From the NCBI RefSeq assembly GCF_000711725.1, contig NZ_JONP01000007.1:62001-126000 (forward strand): a stretch of 64,000 nucleotides of DNA. Reading direction: 5' to 3'. This document shows, one piece after another, positions 10,016 to 19,628 of this stretch. Made by a program: the position numbers and the translations under genes. The notes below the pieces were generated by a model. That model was given only the letters and a program-made list of their open reading frames with translations. It made no database searches and was not told the DNA's origin. The stretch's first letter is position 1, and every line of letters begins with the position of its first letter. The DNA comes from Roseomonas aerilata DSM 19363 (GTDB lineage: Bacteria; Pseudomonadota; Alphaproteobacteria; Acetobacterales; Acetobacteraceae).

Positions 10016-11722
10016 TCAGCGATGCCGCGTCCACAGCAGCGTGCGGTAGCAGGGCGTCCCCTCCAACTCCTCCACCGCCCCGCGCTCCGCCAGCCGCCCC
10101 GTCAGCTCCCCGAAATCCACGCCATAGGGCAGGAGGCAGGTCGGCGCGATGAGGACCACCCGGTGCAGATCCTCGATCCGTCCCAGCAGCCACCCGAAAT
10201 AAAGGCTCGAATCGATCCCCGAGCCCACCTTGCGCCAGCCGAACCGCACCTGCTCCAGCTTCATCAGCAAGGCCCATGAACCCGGCCGCTCCATCGCGGC
10301 GTCCGGATCGTGCAGCATCTCCTCCTCCGCCACCGTCGTGCCGGACCGCGTATCCGCCTCGATCACCCGCGGCCCCCTCACCCTCTCCCGCACGAGGTCG
10401 AACTGCGGCTGGGCAAGGCTCACCGGCACCACCGCATCCGCCCGCACCCGCTCCGCCGCCGCGAGGGAGGAGAGCGGCAACTGCCCGATCGCCGACTTCC
10501 AGCCGCCCTCCCGCACGAAGACGGCCAGCCCGAACCCGACGAGGACCACGGGCGCGACCAGCGCCAACCCCCGCGCGCCCTGCACGATCCCCGGCGGAAG
10601 GCGCACCCCCGGCCAGCGCAGGATCCCCCCCGCCCAGGCCACGGCACGGCCGGCCATCAGCGCGGTGAAGCAGCCGAGGTAATCCGTGTAGCGCCCCGGC
10701 AGCAGCGGATAGAGGTGCAGCAGCGAGAGCCCGCCCATCACCGCCAGCACCGCCACGAACATCAGCCCCGCCCGCTCCCGCCGGAACACGGCAACGCCGG
10801 TGCCGAGAAGCGCCACCAGCACGAACAGGATCTGGAAGGCCGGCGTGCGCCCCGAGATCGTCGGCACATGCGACATCAGCAGGCGCGCCGCCGGCCGGAT
10901 CGACTCCGCCGACAGGGAAAGGAACCCCTCGCCATAGACGTCCCGGTAGTTGCCCATCTGGAAGCGCAGCGCATCCGCCACGTAGAGAAGGTAGCTGCCG
11001 AGAAAGAACCCGGCGAGCAGCACGCCCGCCAACACCAGCAGCGGCGTCCCCACCCGGCGATAGAGGAACGGAAGCATCACGAGCAGCACCGGCGCGACGA
11101 AGCTGAACACCGCCCCCACCGCGCAGGCGAGAACGAGCAGCACCCCCGCCGCCCGCCGCTCCGACACGGCCGCGAGAAGAAGCAGTGACACCGCCAGCAT
11201 GTCGAAGGCGTACTGCTTGAAGTCCCCGAAGGCCGAGGAGAACTCCGTCGTCCCGACAAGGACAAAGACGGCGAAGCCCGTCGCCACCGCGCCGAACCCA
11301 CTCCGCCGCGCGGCGGCCGCGACCGCCCACACCGTCGCGAAACCGGCGGCCAGCGGCAGCAGCTTCTGCGTGAACAGCGGCAGCCCCGCCTTCGCCAGGC
11401 CCCAGGACACCGCGAGCAGCCCGATCGGCCCGCCCTGGTCGTACAAGGGCAGTGGCCCGAACAGCCCCGAAAAATCTCGGACGTGCTGAATCGAAACGAT
11501 CAGCATCGCCTCGTCCAGCCAGAACAGCCAGAGCTTGCGCCAAGCCACCCAGCCGAGAACCACGACGCACAGCACCGCGGAGAGCAGAAGCGGCCAGCCC
11601 TCGTCGCGCCATCTCCAATCAATCCGGGAATCTACTGAGTAACGCCGTCCCGTAACAAAATCGAAACGGAACTGCCCACCCGCAGCATCTTTGATCATCA
11701 TGCGCGAATTCATGGGCTGCAT
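10016..11722 (-). CDS. Multi-pass membrane protein, GT39-like glycosyltransferase
   Basis: The 568-residue protein has about ten to twelve hydrophobic helices in the first 420 residues and a soluble C-terminal part. The FWLDEAML motif after the first helix matches the Asp-Glu site in the first periplasmic loop of GT-C lipid-linked-sugar transferases (GT39/PMT/ArnT-like). Such enzymes move a sugar from a polyprenyl carrier to a periplasmic acceptor. Substrate and acceptor are unknown. Several ATG codons cluster at the start (11722, 11713, 11701, 11698). The coding style matches the host. Confidence 0.6.
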   Translation of the reverse strand: MQPMNSRMMIKDAAGGQFRFDFVTGRRYSVDSRIDWRWRDEGWPLLLSAVLCVVVLGWVAWRKLWLFWLDEAMLIVSIQHVRDFSGLFGPLPLYDQGGPIGLLAVSWGLAKAGLPLFTQKLLPLAAGFATVWAVAAAARRSGFGAVATGFAVFVLVGTTEFSSAFGDFKQYAFDMLAVSLLLLAAVSERRAAGVLLVLACAVGAVFSFVAPVLLVMLPFLYRRVGTPLLVLAGVLLAGFFLGSYLLYVADALRFQMGNYRDVYGEGFLSLSAESIRPAARLLMSHVPTISGRTPAFQILFVLVALLGTGVAVFRRERAGLMFVAVLAVMGGLSLLHLYPLLPGRYTDYLGCFTALMAGRAVAWAGGILRWPGVRLPPGIVQGARGLALVAPVVLVGFGLAVFVREGGWKSAIGQLPLSSLAAAERVRADAVVPVSLAQPQFDLVRERVRGPRVIEADTRSGTTVAEEEMLHDPDAAMERPGSWALLMKLEQVRFGWRKVGSGIDSSLYFGWLLGRIEDLHRVVLIAPTCLLPYGVDFGELTGRLAERGAVEELEGTPCYRTLLWTRHR

Positions 11723-11814
11723 CAGTAAAGAGCGCTGCAGACTCTCTCAACCGCAACCTGCTTTCACGAAGCAGTGGCGGCACTCACCCGCGATGATTTT
11801 GTTCCCTTCGGCCG

Positions 11815-12018
11815 CCGGAGAGGGCTCCGCCCTTTCCGAACCTCACCCGCCAGGAGCCCGGTTGGACCCCCATCTGGCTGTCGCGGAACCTTCCTGAAGG
11901 GACAGTCGCCCCGGGTCAGCGATCCGAGGCGCAAAGGCCGAAAAACCGCCCAAACCTGAAAAAGAAGATGATGGAGAGGGGGCCGGGGAGAGGAAGAATT
12001 CCTTCTTCCTCTCCCCGG
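11815..12018 (-). repeat. Four-hairpin repeat, copy C
   Basis: H4 (near 11816-11838) comes first and H1, a perfect 16-bp stem (11983-11998 / 12003-12018), last, so the copy reads H1 to H4 on the minus strand. H2 and H3 are partly eroded. It lies just downstream of the rpsA terminator. The remainder of the gap 11723-12100 (11723-11814) is moderately AT-rich, with no gene seen. Confidence 0.85.
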
Positions 12019-12032
12019 GGCCGCCAGCGCCA

Positions 12033-12073
12033 ACCAAAAAGAAAAAGGGCCGCCCCAACCCGGGACGGCCCTT
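12033..12073 (-). terminator. Intrinsic terminator of rpsA
   Basis: Read on the minus strand, an 8-bp stem (12066-12073 / 12045-12052) is followed by a T-rich tract broken by one C. It ends about 30 bases after the rpsA stop codon, as expected for a Rho-independent terminator. Confidence 0.75.
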
Positions 12074-12100
12074 CCTCAGTTCAGATCCCGAAGCCGGGGA

Positions 12101-13819
12101 TCACTCGTCCGTGGAGAGGTTCCGCCGGCGGATCGCGGCGCCCAGGATGTCGCCCAGCGAGGCCCCGCTGTCGGACGTCCCGAACTCCTTCACCGCCTCG
12201 CGCTCCTCCTCGATCTCCTTGCCCTTGATGGTCAGGGCCAGGCGGCGGGCGGCGCGATCGATGCCGGTCACCTTCGCATCGACCTTCTCGCCGATCGCGA
12301 ACTTCTCGGGGCGCTGGTCGCCGCGGTCGCGGGCCAGCTCGGCGCGGCGGATGAAGCCCGTGAGGACCTCGTCAACCTTCACCTCGATGCCGTTGGCCTC
12401 GACCTTCGTCACGATGCAGGTGACGATCTCGCCCTTGCGCACCTTGTCCAGCACCTCGGCGGCCGGATCGGCCTCGAGCTGCTTGATGCCGAGCGAGATG
12501 CGCTCCTTCTCGATGTCGATATCAAGGACCTTGGCCTTGACCATGTCGCCCTTGTTGTAGTTCGCCATCGCCTGCTCGGGCGAAAGGTCCCACGACAGGT
12601 CGGACATGTGGACCATGCCGTCGATCTCCGGGGCCAGGCCGACGAAGAGCCCGAACTCGGTGATGTTGCGGATCTCGCCCTCGACGATCGTCCCGGGGGC
12701 ATGGCTCTCCATGAACACCTCCCACGGGTTGCCCTGCGCCTGCTTGAGGCCGAGCGAGATGCGGCGCTTCGGCTCGTCCACGTCGAGGATGACCACCTCC
12801 ACTTCCTGCGAAGTGGCGACGATCTTGCCCGGATGGACGTTCTTCTTCGTCCAGGACATCTCGCTGACGTGCACGAGGCCCTCGACGCCCGGCTCCAGCT
12901 CCACGAAGGCGCCATAGTCGGTGATGTTCGTCACGCGGCCCGAGAACTTGCCCTGCACCGGGTACTTGGCGGCCACGCCCTCCCAGGGGTCGGACATCAG
13001 CTGCTTCATGCCGAGCGAGATGCGCTGCGTCTCGGAGTTGAAGCGGATGACCTGCACCTTCACCGGCTGCCCGATCGTCAGGGCCTCGCTCGGGTGGTTG
13101 ATGCGGCGCCAGGCGATGTCGGTGACGTGCAGCAGCCCGTCCACGCCGCCCAGGTCCACGAAGGCGCCGTAGTCGGTGATGTTCTTCACCACGCCGTCGA
13201 GGATCATGCCCTCCTTCAGGCCCTGGATCAGCTCGGAGCGCTGCTCCGCACGCGTCTCCTCGAGAACCGCGCGGCGCGACACCACGATGTTCCCGCGGGC
13301 GCGGTCCATCTTCAGGATCTGGAACGGCTGGGGCGAACCCATCAGCGGCCCGACATCGCGCACGGGGCGGATATCGACCTGCGAACCCGGAAGGAACGCG
13401 ACAGCGCCGCCGAGATCGACGGTGAAGCCACCCTTCACGCGCCCGAAGATAACGCCGTTCACGCGCACCTGCGCCTGGAACTGCTTCTCGAGGTTCGTCC
13501 AGGCCTCCTCGCGCCGCGCCTTCTCGCGCGAGAGCACGATGGAGCCGTCGCGGTCCTCATAGCGCTCGACGAAGAGCTCGATCAGGTCGCCCGGCTTGAC
13601 CTCGGGCTTCTGGCCCTGGGCCGCGAACTCGCGCAGGGGAACGCGCCCCTCGCTCTTCAGCCCGACATCGACGACCGCGACGTCGTCATCGATGCGGATC
13701 ACCTTCCCCGTGACGACGGAGCCGGCAAAACCGGTATCGGCGCCCAGCGTCTCGTCGAGAAGGGAGGCAAAGTCCTCGCCGCCGGCCATAGGCCGATCGA
13801 GGGTGGTGGCAGATGCCAT
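12101..13819 (-). CDS. rpsA: 30S ribosomal protein S1
   Basis: S1 binds mRNA on the 30S subunit and helps start translation of structured messages. The 572-residue protein contains six S1/OB repeats; recurring cores such as ITDYGAFVDL, ITDYGAFVEL and ITEFGLFVGL are clear, each followed by the G-LLHVTD or G-LVHVSE type strand. The start MASATTL at 13819 matches family N-termini; a longer frame to 13978 is not protein-like. Its base composition is more even than its neighbours, as expected of a highly expressed conserved gene. It follows cmk in the usual order, but repeat D and a probable promoter separate them. Confidence 0.96.
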   Translation of the reverse strand: MASATTLDRPMAGGEDFASLLDETLGADTGFAGSVVTGKVIRIDDDVAVVDVGLKSEGRVPLREFAAQGQKPEVKPGDLIELFVERYEDRDGSIVLSREKARREEAWTNLEKQFQAQVRVNGVIFGRVKGGFTVDLGGAVAFLPGSQVDIRPVRDVGPLMGSPQPFQILKMDRARGNIVVSRRAVLEETRAEQRSELIQGLKEGMILDGVVKNITDYGAFVDLGGVDGLLHVTDIAWRRINHPSEALTIGQPVKVQVIRFNSETQRISLGMKQLMSDPWEGVAAKYPVQGKFSGRVTNITDYGAFVELEPGVEGLVHVSEMSWTKKNVHPGKIVATSQEVEVVILDVDEPKRRISLGLKQAQGNPWEVFMESHAPGTIVEGEIRNITEFGLFVGLAPEIDGMVHMSDLSWDLSPEQAMANYNKGDMVKAKVLDIDIEKERISLGIKQLEADPAAEVLDKVRKGEIVTCIVTKVEANGIEVKVDEVLTGFIRRAELARDRGDQRPEKFAIGEKVDAKVTGIDRAARRLALTIKGKEIEEEREAVKEFGTSDSGASLGDILGAAIRRRNLSTDE

Positions 13820-13993
13820 GTAGCGTTGTGTTCCTGGAAGGCGGGGCATGACGCGCCGCCTGGGTCCTGCGCCCCATCCCTCTGCCGCCGCTCGCGGCCG
13901 GCTGGATGGCACGTCTTGCCCGGTCGGGCCTGTTCGGGAAACACCCGGGTATGGGTGCGCGACCGGGGGCCAAGCCACCAGTCACCGGCCCCC

Positions 13994-14021
13994 ATTAAGC
14001 GATCCAGCCCCCCGCTTGCAA
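13994..14021 (-). promoter_or_regulatory. Probable sigma-70-type promoter of rpsA
   Basis: On the minus strand TTGCAA (14021-14016) and CTTAAT (13999-13994) are 16 bases apart. This would give an untranslated leader of about 170 bases before the rpsA start, long enough for autoregulatory structure as known for S1 mRNA in other bacteria. No other promoter-like pair was seen in the gap 13820-14033. Confidence 0.4.
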
Positions 14022-14033
14022 GGGAAAGCCGCC

Positions 14034-14226
14034 CTGGAGAGGGCGCTGCCCTCTCCAGACCTCACCCGCCAAGGGCCTGAGGCCCCTGGACCCCCATCTG
14101 TCCGCCCTTCCTGAAGGGGCAGTCGCCTCGGGTCCACGACCCGAGGCGCACCGGCCGCAAAACAGCCCTAACAGACAGAAAAAGATGAGTGGGGGTCCGG
14201 GGGAGAGAATTCATTCCCTCCCCCGG
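14034..14226 (-). repeat. Four-hairpin repeat, copy D
   Basis: H4 (14034-14044 / 14048-14058), H3 (one mismatch), H2 and an altered H1 (CCGGGGGA-type arms ending at 14226) occur in the standard order. H1 lies 20 bases from the cmk stop codon. The copy separates cmk from the rpsA promoter. Confidence 0.9.
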
Positions 14227-14245
14227 AGTCACCCGCGCCGCCCCG

Positions 14246-14908
14246 TCAAACCGAAAGCCGCGCCTGCACCAGCGTCAGCGCCGCCTGGAACGCCGCCTCG
14301 GCATCCAGTTCCGTCGTATCCAGCAGCAGCGCATCCTCCGCCGGCCGCATCGGCGCCACGTCGCGCGCCGCGTCCCGCGCGTCCCGCAGCGCCATCTCCG
14401 CCGCCACTTCCTCCAGCACCACCACCTCGCCCCGCCCGGCGCGCTCCAGCCACCGCCGCCGCGCCCGCGCCTCGGGGGAGGCCGTGACGAAGAGCTTCAC
14501 CCGCGCGTCCGGGCAGACCACGGTGCCGATGTCGCGCCCGTCCATCACGCCGCCCCGGCGCGCCGCGAAGTCCCGCTGAAAGTCGAGCAGCGCCGCCCGC
14601 ACCGCCGGCTGGGCCGCCACCTGGCTCGCCCCCTGGTCCACGTCGGGCCCGCGCAGGTCGCCGCGCTCCAGGTCGGCCGGCGCCAAACCCCGCGCCGCCG
14701 CCTCGGCCGCCGCCGGGTCGGTCGGCAACCCGCCGCCCAGCAGCACCCGCCGCGCCACCGCGCGATAGAGCAGCCCCGTATCGAGATAGGGCAGCCCCAT
14801 CTCCCGCGCGAGCCGCCGCGCCAGCGTTCCCTTGCCCGCCGCCGCCGGCCCGTCCACCGCGACCACCACGGGATCCACCAGCCCCTCCGGCGCCCCAGCC
14901 TCGCTCAA
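14246..14908 (-). CDS. cmk: Cytidylate kinase
   Basis: The enzyme phosphorylates CMP and dCMP with ATP in the cytoplasm. The 220-residue protein has the P-loop [12 protein letters not shown] near the N-terminus, [12 protein letters not shown] (substrate site), and [14 protein letters not shown] followed by [16 protein letters not shown]. The TTG start at 14908 overlaps the aroA stop in a TTGA junction, so the two are probably translationally coupled. Confidence 0.95.
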   Translation of the reverse strand: MSEAGAPEGLVDPVVVAVDGPAAAGKGTLARRLAREMGLPYLDTGLLYRAVARRVLLGGGLPTDPAAAEAAARGLAPADLERGDLRGPDVDQGASQVAAQPAVRAALLDFQRDFAARRGGVMDGRDIGTVVCPDARVKLFVTASPEARARRRWLERAGRGEVVVLEEVAAEMALRDARDAARDVAPMRPAEDALLLDTTELDAEAAFQAALTLVQARLSV

Positions 14909-16341
14909 GCCATGCCCTCCGCCACGGGCGCGATCGCATCCCCGCCCGAGAGCGGCGCAGCTTCGCTGCCCGCGAGCCTGTTCATCATCCCGACGAAGCC
15001 GGGGAAAGAGGTATCGATGAACCCCGTATCATCGACCGAAACCGGCCGCGCCGCCGCCAGCCCCATCACCAGCGCCGCCATCGCGATCCGATGGTCCATA
15101 TGCGTCGCGACCAAACCACCCCCCGCCACCGGCGCCCCGTCCCGCGCGATCACCAGGTCATCCCCCTCCACGGTCGCCGCCACGCCCGAGGCCGCCAGCA
15201 GCGCCACCGTCGCCGCCAGCCGGTCGCTCTCCTTGACCCGCAGCTCGCCCAGGCCCCGCAGCCGCGTCGTCCCCCGCGCGAAGGCGGCCGCCACCGCCAG
15301 CACCGGATACTCGTCGATCATCGAGGGCGCCCGGCTCCCCGGCACGTCCACCGCCCGCAAGGCGGAATACCGGGCGGTCACATCCCCCACCCTCTCCCCA
15401 CCCTCGACCCGCTCGTTCGAGACGACGAGGTCCGCCCCCATCTCCAGCAAGGTCGCGAAAAGCCCCGCCCGCAGCGGATTGAGCCCCACCCCCTCCACCG
15501 TCACCTCGGAGCCCGGCACCAGCAGCGCCGCCACCAGCGGAAAGGACGCCGAGGAAGGGTCCGCCGGCACCACCACCGGCGCCGCCCGCAACTCCGGCTG
15601 CCCCTCCAGCTCGATCACCCGCCGCTGCCCCTCGGCCCCCACGCGCACCACCGCGCCGAAATGCCGCAGCATGTTCTCCGTGTGGTCCCGCGTCGCCTCC
15701 GGCTCCACCACCCGCGTGATCCCCCGCGCGCAGAGCCCCGCCAGCAGCACCGCCGACTTCACCTGCGCCGAGGGCACCGGCAGCACGTAGTCGAGCGGCA
15801 TCGGCTCCGCCGCCCCCTCCACCGCCAGCGGCAGACGCCCGCCCGCGCGCCCCGTGAAGCGCGCGCCGCAGGCGGAAAGCGGCTCCGTCACCCGCCGCAT
15901 CGGCCGCCCGCGCAGCGAGGCATCCCCGGTCAGCACCGCAAACACCGGATGCCCCGCCAGCAACCCGCAGATCAGCCGCGCCGCCGTCCCCGAATTGCCC
16001 ATGTCCAGCACATCCGCCGGCTCCACCAGCCCGCCGACCCCGCGCCCCGCCACCCGCCAGTGCCCCGGCGCCACCCGCTCCACCTCCGCGCCCAGCGCGC
16101 GCATGGCGGCCGCGGTGCGGAGAACGTCCTCCCCCTCCAGCAGCCCCGTGATCTCGGTGGTGCCCACCGCCAGCGCCCCGAACATCAGCGCGCGGTGGGA
16201 AATCGACTTGTCGCCCGGCACGGAAACCCGCCCCGCCAATCCCCGCCCCGGCGCCGAAGCCCGCATCGGCCTCGCGCCGGCGGCCGCGCCATGGCCGGCT
16301 GGAAGGGAAGGGGGCCTGGGGTCGATCATGTGATCGGGCAT
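14905..16341 (-). CDS. aroA: 3-phosphoshikimate 1-carboxyvinyltransferase (EPSP synthase)
   Basis: AroA joins phosphoenolpyruvate to shikimate-3-phosphate in aromatic amino acid synthesis. The 478-residue protein has [16 protein letters not shown], the GNSGTAARL block and the C-terminal KESDRLAA and MDHRIAMA motifs, all expected. It begins with an extension of about 45 residues before the first conserved strand. The start at 16341 has a GAGGG six bases upstream; 16329 is an alternative and 16401 is unlikely. It heads an aroA-cmk unit. Confidence 0.95.
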   Translation of the reverse strand: MPDHMIDPRPPSLPAGHGAAAGARPMRASAPGRGLAGRVSVPGDKSISHRALMFGALAVGTTEITGLLEGEDVLRTAAAMRALGAEVERVAPGHWRVAGRGVGGLVEPADVLDMGNSGTAARLICGLLAGHPVFAVLTGDASLRGRPMRRVTEPLSACGARFTGRAGGRLPLAVEGAAEPMPLDYVLPVPSAQVKSAVLLAGLCARGITRVVEPEATRDHTENMLRHFGAVVRVGAEGQRRVIELEGQPELRAAPVVVPADPSSASFPLVAALLVPGSEVTVEGVGLNPLRAGLFATLLEMGADLVVSNERVEGGERVGDVTARYSALRAVDVPGSRAPSMIDEYPVLAVAAAFARGTTRLRGLGELRVKESDRLAATVALLAASGVAATVEGDDLVIARDGAPVAGGGLVATHMDHRIAMAALVMGLAAARPVSVDDTGFIDTSFPGFVGMMNRLAGSEAAPLSGGDAIAPVAEGMA

Positions 16342-16466
16342 GCGCAGCCCTCGCATCCGGAATGGGCCGCCGCGTTTGACACGCCAGGGCCCCCATGGCA
16401 ATGCGCGCCGCCCTTCACCGAAACCCGGCGCCCCGCCCCCGCGGCGGGCCCATTCGAGGCGTCCCG

Positions 16467-16784
16467 ATGGCCAAAGCCGAACTCGGCCTCAAGCGGACCT
16501 GCGTTGCCTGCGGCGCCCGCTTCTACGACCTGGGCCGCAGCCCCGCCGTCTGCCCCAAATGCGGCACCGACCAGCCCGCCGAGCAGCCCCGCGCCAAGCG
16601 CGTCGCCGCCCCCCTGCCGGAGGAGAAGCCGCGCAAGCGCGCCGCCGTGGAGGGCGCCGACACCGACGACGTCGAGGTCGAGGACACGGAGGCCGATGAC
16701 GTGGCCGACGCCGAGGACCTCGACGAGGACGAGGACATCGCTGAGGAGATCGGCGTCGAGAGCGACGGCGACGAAGAGACCTGA
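16467..16784 (+). CDS. TIGR02300 (FYDLN acid) family protein
   Basis: The 105-residue protein has a zinc-ribbon-like N-terminus ([23 protein letters not shown]) and a very acidic C-terminal tail rich in Asp and Glu. This combination defines the FYDLN-acid family, found next to aroA in alphaproteobacteria, as here. The usual Asn of the FYDLN motif is Gly. Function is unknown. The start at 16467 gives the standard MAKAELG N-terminus. Confidence 0.88.
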   Translation: MAKAELGLKRTCVACGARFYDLGRSPAVCPKCGTDQPAEQPRAKRVAAPLPEEKPRKRAAVEGADTDDVEVEDTEADDVADAEDLDEDEDIAEEIGVESDGDEET

Positions 16785-16792
16785 CGCCTACC

Positions 16793-16816
16793 CCGGGGGG
16801 CCACCGCGCCCCCCGG
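16793..16816 (+). terminator. GC-rich hairpin after the TIGR02300 gene
   Basis: An 8-bp all-GC stem (16793-16800 / 16809-16816) lies 9 bases past the stop codon. There is no T tract, so it may be a Rho-type or bidirectional end point for the converging genes. Confidence 0.4.
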
Positions 16817-16852
16817 ACCCCGCCGCGCCGGCCCGCCAGGTCGCGCCGCGTC

Positions 16853-17347
16853 CTACCCCCCGCGCATCCGGTGCCAGGCCGCCAGCACCGCGTCATAGGG
16901 CAGCGCCGGCATCTCCCGCAGCCGCCAGCGCAGGTCGCTGAACCCCGGCCCCGCCACCGCCGCGCGCCCCCCCGCCACCCGCAGCCCGAGCAGCCGCAGC
17001 AAAAGCGCGCAGCGCCGCAGGTGATAGCCGGACGAAACGGCGTAAACCGGCCCCCGCCACCCCCGCAGCATCGCCGCCACCGCCCGCGCGGAGGACAGCG
17101 TGTCCGTTCCCGTCGGCTCCTCCAGGATCCGCTCCGCCGCGATCCCCCAGTCCCGCAACAACTTCGCCATCACTGCCGACTCCGCCGGCCCGTGCCGCCC
17201 CTGGCCGCCCGTCGGCACGAAGACCGCCCCCTCCAGCCCTTCCCCCAACTCCACCGCCGCCGCCACGCGCCGCTGCATCGTCTGGCTCGGCCGCGCATCC
17301 GGCCGCACCGCCGCGCCGAAGATCACGATGACAGGCTGCTCGTTCAT
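16853..17347 (-). CDS. DUF218 (YdcF-like) protein, soluble form
   Basis: The 164-residue protein is a DUF218 domain with no clear membrane anchor. VIVIFGAAVRPD opens the fold, PTGGQGRHGPAESAVM gives the conserved Gly-Gly and Glu, and AVSSGYHLRRC carries the conserved His. A second DUF218 protein is encoded near 6 kb; the two are similar only in the core motifs. Function is unresolved. Repeat copy E lies directly upstream. Confidence 0.8.
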   Translation of the reverse strand: MNEQPVIVIFGAAVRPDARPSQTMQRRVAAAVELGEGLEGAVFVPTGGQGRHGPAESAVMAKLLRDWGIAAERILEEPTGTDTLSSARAVAAMLRGWRGPVYAVSSGYHLRRCALLLRLLGLRVAGGRAAVAGPGFSDLRWRLREMPALPYDAVLAAWHRMRGG

Positions 17348-17412
17348 GCAGCGCTCAACCGCCGAAGTCGGGCGAGGTGTCCTCCCATCCCGACCTTTTT
17401 TGCCCCGCGCCC

Positions 17413-17621
17413 CCAGAGAGGGCGCTGCCCTCTCCGGACCTCACCCGCCAAGGGCCTGAGGCCCCTGGACCCCCGTCTGGCTGTCGCGGAACCTTCCTGA
17501 TCGTTCAGTCGCCTCGGGTCTACGACCCGAGGCGCACCGGCCGCAAAGCCTCCCAAACTCGAAGAAAAAGATGATGGTGAGGGGTCTGGGGAGAGGAAGA
17601 ATTCCTTCTTCCTCTCCCCAG
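17413..17621 (-). repeat. Four-hairpin repeat, copy E
   Basis: H4, H3, H2 and a perfect 16-bp H1 (17586-17601 / 17606-17621) follow each other. This is one of two copies lying upstream of genes. It fills most of the 326-base gap between the divergent DUF218 and MarR genes, so any promoters must lie within or at the edges of the element. Confidence 0.92.
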
Positions 17622-17673
17622 CACCACCCGCACCGGCCTTGACCCACCGCGTTGATACCAACACATCCCCGGC

Positions 17674-18114
17674 ATGACACAGCCCGTCCCCTTCGAGACG
17701 ACCGCCGAGGTCCGGGACGGCTGCCTCTGCCTGCACGCCCAGCGCGCCGCCCGCGCCCTGGCCCGCCGCTTCGATGAGGCGCTGCGCCCCCACGCCCTCA
17801 CCAACCAGCAGTTCTCGCTGCTCATGTCGCTGAACCGCCCCGAGCCGCCTACCATGGCGCCAGTCGCCCAGCTCCTTGCCATGGACCGCACCACCCTCAC
17901 CGCCGCCCTCAAGCCGCTGGAGCGCCGCGGCCTCGTCAGCGTCGAGCCCGACGCCAGGGACCGCCGCAACCACCGCCTGCGCCTCACCGAAGCGGGCCAC
18001 GCCCTCCTGCTCGAAGCCCTCCCGGCCTGGAGGCAAACCCACGCCGATCTCAAGGCCGCCCAGCCCGGGCTCGACATGCCCGGGCTCCGCGCCTCCCTCC
18101 GCGCCATCTCCTGA
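17674..18114 (+). CDS. MarR-family transcriptional regulator
   Basis: This 146-residue winged-helix protein has LTNQQFSLLMSLN, then VAQLLAMDRTTLTAALKPLERRGLV (recognition helix) and VEPDARDRRNHRLRLTEAG (the wing, with the Asp-x-Arg pair). It would bind DNA as a dimer and commonly represses a neighbouring gene in response to a small ligand. Two Cys residues near the N-terminus (CLCLHAQR) could be redox-sensitive; that is speculation. Its target is not evident; the convergent neighbour is a methyltransferase. Confidence 0.9.
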   Translation: MTQPVPFETTAEVRDGCLCLHAQRAARALARRFDEALRPHALTNQQFSLLMSLNRPEPPTMAPVAQLLAMDRTTLTAALKPLERRGLVSVEPDARDRRNHRLRLTEAGHALLLEALPAWRQTHADLKAAQPGLDMPGLRASLRAIS

Positions 18115-18126
18115 CGCCCACCCCGG

Positions 18127-19377
18127 CTACCGCCCTGGCGCGGCCAGCGTCACCCGGTTCGTCGGCTCCATCGCCCGCCACAGCGCCGCCATGTCCCGCG
18201 CCACCTGGGCCGCCGGCGCGCCCCCCGCCTCCACCGCCCGCGCGATCTCGGCCATCGTCGCCCGCCCATCCACGCGCGAGAGAACCGCCGCGGCCAGCGG
18301 CGGCACGGGAAGCACCACCCGCAGCCCGTCGAAGGTGATCGCCAGGCTCCCGCCCCGCGCCCCCTTCGCCCAGCTCGCCCCATCCCCCCCGCGCAGCACC
18401 GGCACCGCCGAGGGATCCTCCCAATCCGCCCGCACCGCCGCATCCTCGGCCCGCGCGAGATAGGCGATGTGGATTCCCATGTTCCCCGCCAGCGCCTCCG
18501 CCAGCGCCGCCCGCTCCACCATCCCCATCCCGGCCGTCCGCGCCCGCAGCCGCGGGTCCGGCAGCAGGGGGTCCGGGTCGTAGCGCACCGGCTCCACCAG
18601 GGTCGAAATCCGCAGCCCCGCCGCCTCCACCAGCGCCGCCAGAGCCGGTACCGTGAAGGCCACGTCCCGCGGATTCAGCAACAGGTCGTACAGCCCCGGA
18701 TCCCCGCCCCCCTGCGGCAGCGGCAGATGATCGGTGATCCACGGGTTCTTCCGCAGCCAGGCCGTCTCCGGCAGGTGCCGCATCACGCGCTTCGCCACGT
18801 CCACCCGCGCCGCCGGAGCCTCGTCCACCGGCGCCAGCATCCGCAGCGCGTCCTGCAACATGTAGACCCCGGTCCGCCCATGCGGCGCATAGACCATGAT
18901 CCCCATCCCGCCCCCGGGCGCCAGCACGCGCGAAAGCCCCCGCAACCCCGCCAGCGGGTCCGGCAGGTGGTGCAGCACCCCGCAGCAATCGACGTAGTCG
19001 AACACCCCCATCTCAGGCAGATCGAGGATCGACCCCTCGACGAACCGGATATTGAGAAGCCCCCGCGCCGCCGCCCGCGCCTCCGCCACCTTGCGCGCCG
19101 CCCCCGAGCGATCCAGCCAGACCACCTCCCCCGGCCGCCCCGCCCAGGCCATCTGCTGCGCCAGCATGATCGCCCCGTCCCCGGTCCCGCCCCCGGCCAC
19201 CAGCGCCCGCATCGGCAACCCCGCCGCCCGTCGCGCCCCGAACACCCAGTGGTCCACCTCCGCCAGATTCGACGGACTCCCCACGATCAGCCGCTTCGCC
19301 TCATCCCGCGGATCCCGCGCCGGATAGGGAAGCGCCTCGTACTGCGCGGCAAGCTGGGCATCGGTCTCGTCTGGCAT
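18127..19377 (-). CDS. Class I SAM-dependent methyltransferase with C-terminal extension
   Basis: The 416-residue protein has a Rossmann methyltransferase domain after about 55 residues: LVAGGGTGDGAIML (SAM loop), WLDRSG (acidic strand), VEGSILDLPEMGVFDYVDCCGVLHHLPDP. A C-terminal half of about 200 residues follows, ending in a small domain resembling a winged helix (VDGRATMAEIARAVEAGGA). The architecture resembles proteins that methylate small molecules or peptides, but the substrate is unknown. The start at 19377 was chosen because upstream in-frame sequence is repeat DNA. Confidence 0.75.
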   Translation of the reverse strand: MPDETDAQLAAQYEALPYPARDPRDEAKRLIVGSPSNLAEVDHWVFGARRAAGLPMRALVAGGGTGDGAIMLAQQMAWAGRPGEVVWLDRSGAARKVAEARAAARGLLNIRFVEGSILDLPEMGVFDYVDCCGVLHHLPDPLAGLRGLSRVLAPGGGMGIMVYAPHGRTGVYMLQDALRMLAPVDEAPAARVDVAKRVMRHLPETAWLRKNPWITDHLPLPQGGGDPGLYDLLLNPRDVAFTVPALAALVEAAGLRISTLVEPVRYDPDPLLPDPRLRARTAGMGMVERAALAEALAGNMGIHIAYLARAEDAAVRADWEDPSAVPVLRGGDGASWAKGARGGSLAITFDGLRVVLPVPPLAAAVLSRVDGRATMAEIARAVEAGGAPAAQVARDMAALWRAMEPTNRVTLAAPGR

Positions 19378-19431
19378 GGCCGCCGGAATAAGGCGCCGCG
19401 CGCGGGCTGCCAAATGCCGGTGCCCGCGGCC

Positions 19432-19628
19432 CTGGGGAGAGGAAGAAAGAATTCTTCCTCTCCCCAGACCCCTCACCATCATCTTTTTCTTCGAGTTTGG
19501 GATTTCTGAGCGGCCGGTGCGCCTCGGGTCGTGGACCCGAAGCGACGGCACGCGCAGGAACAGCGCCACGAAAAGCACCAACCCCGGTCACCGGGCCCGC
19601 GACATCAGACGGGGAACCAAGGGCCTCA
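19432..19628 (+). repeat. Four-hairpin repeat, copy F, left part
   Basis: A perfect H1 (19432-19447 / 19452-19467) and a mismatched H2 are present. H3 is cut after its left arm at about 19628. The missing part of H3 and H4 reappear near 20578-20652, after the dioxygenase gene. The copy lies just upstream of the methyltransferase gene start. Confidence 0.85.

Noticed and set aside
11723-11814. tRNA gene in the gap near rpsA
   Set aside because: No cloverleaf with a T-arm consensus or acceptor stem could be drawn here or in other gaps.
17441-17680. Short open frames within the repeat copies (with text such as QGPQALGG or GEGSALSG)
   Set aside because: They recur because the DNA repeats. They lack ribosome sites and are shifted between frames in different copies.
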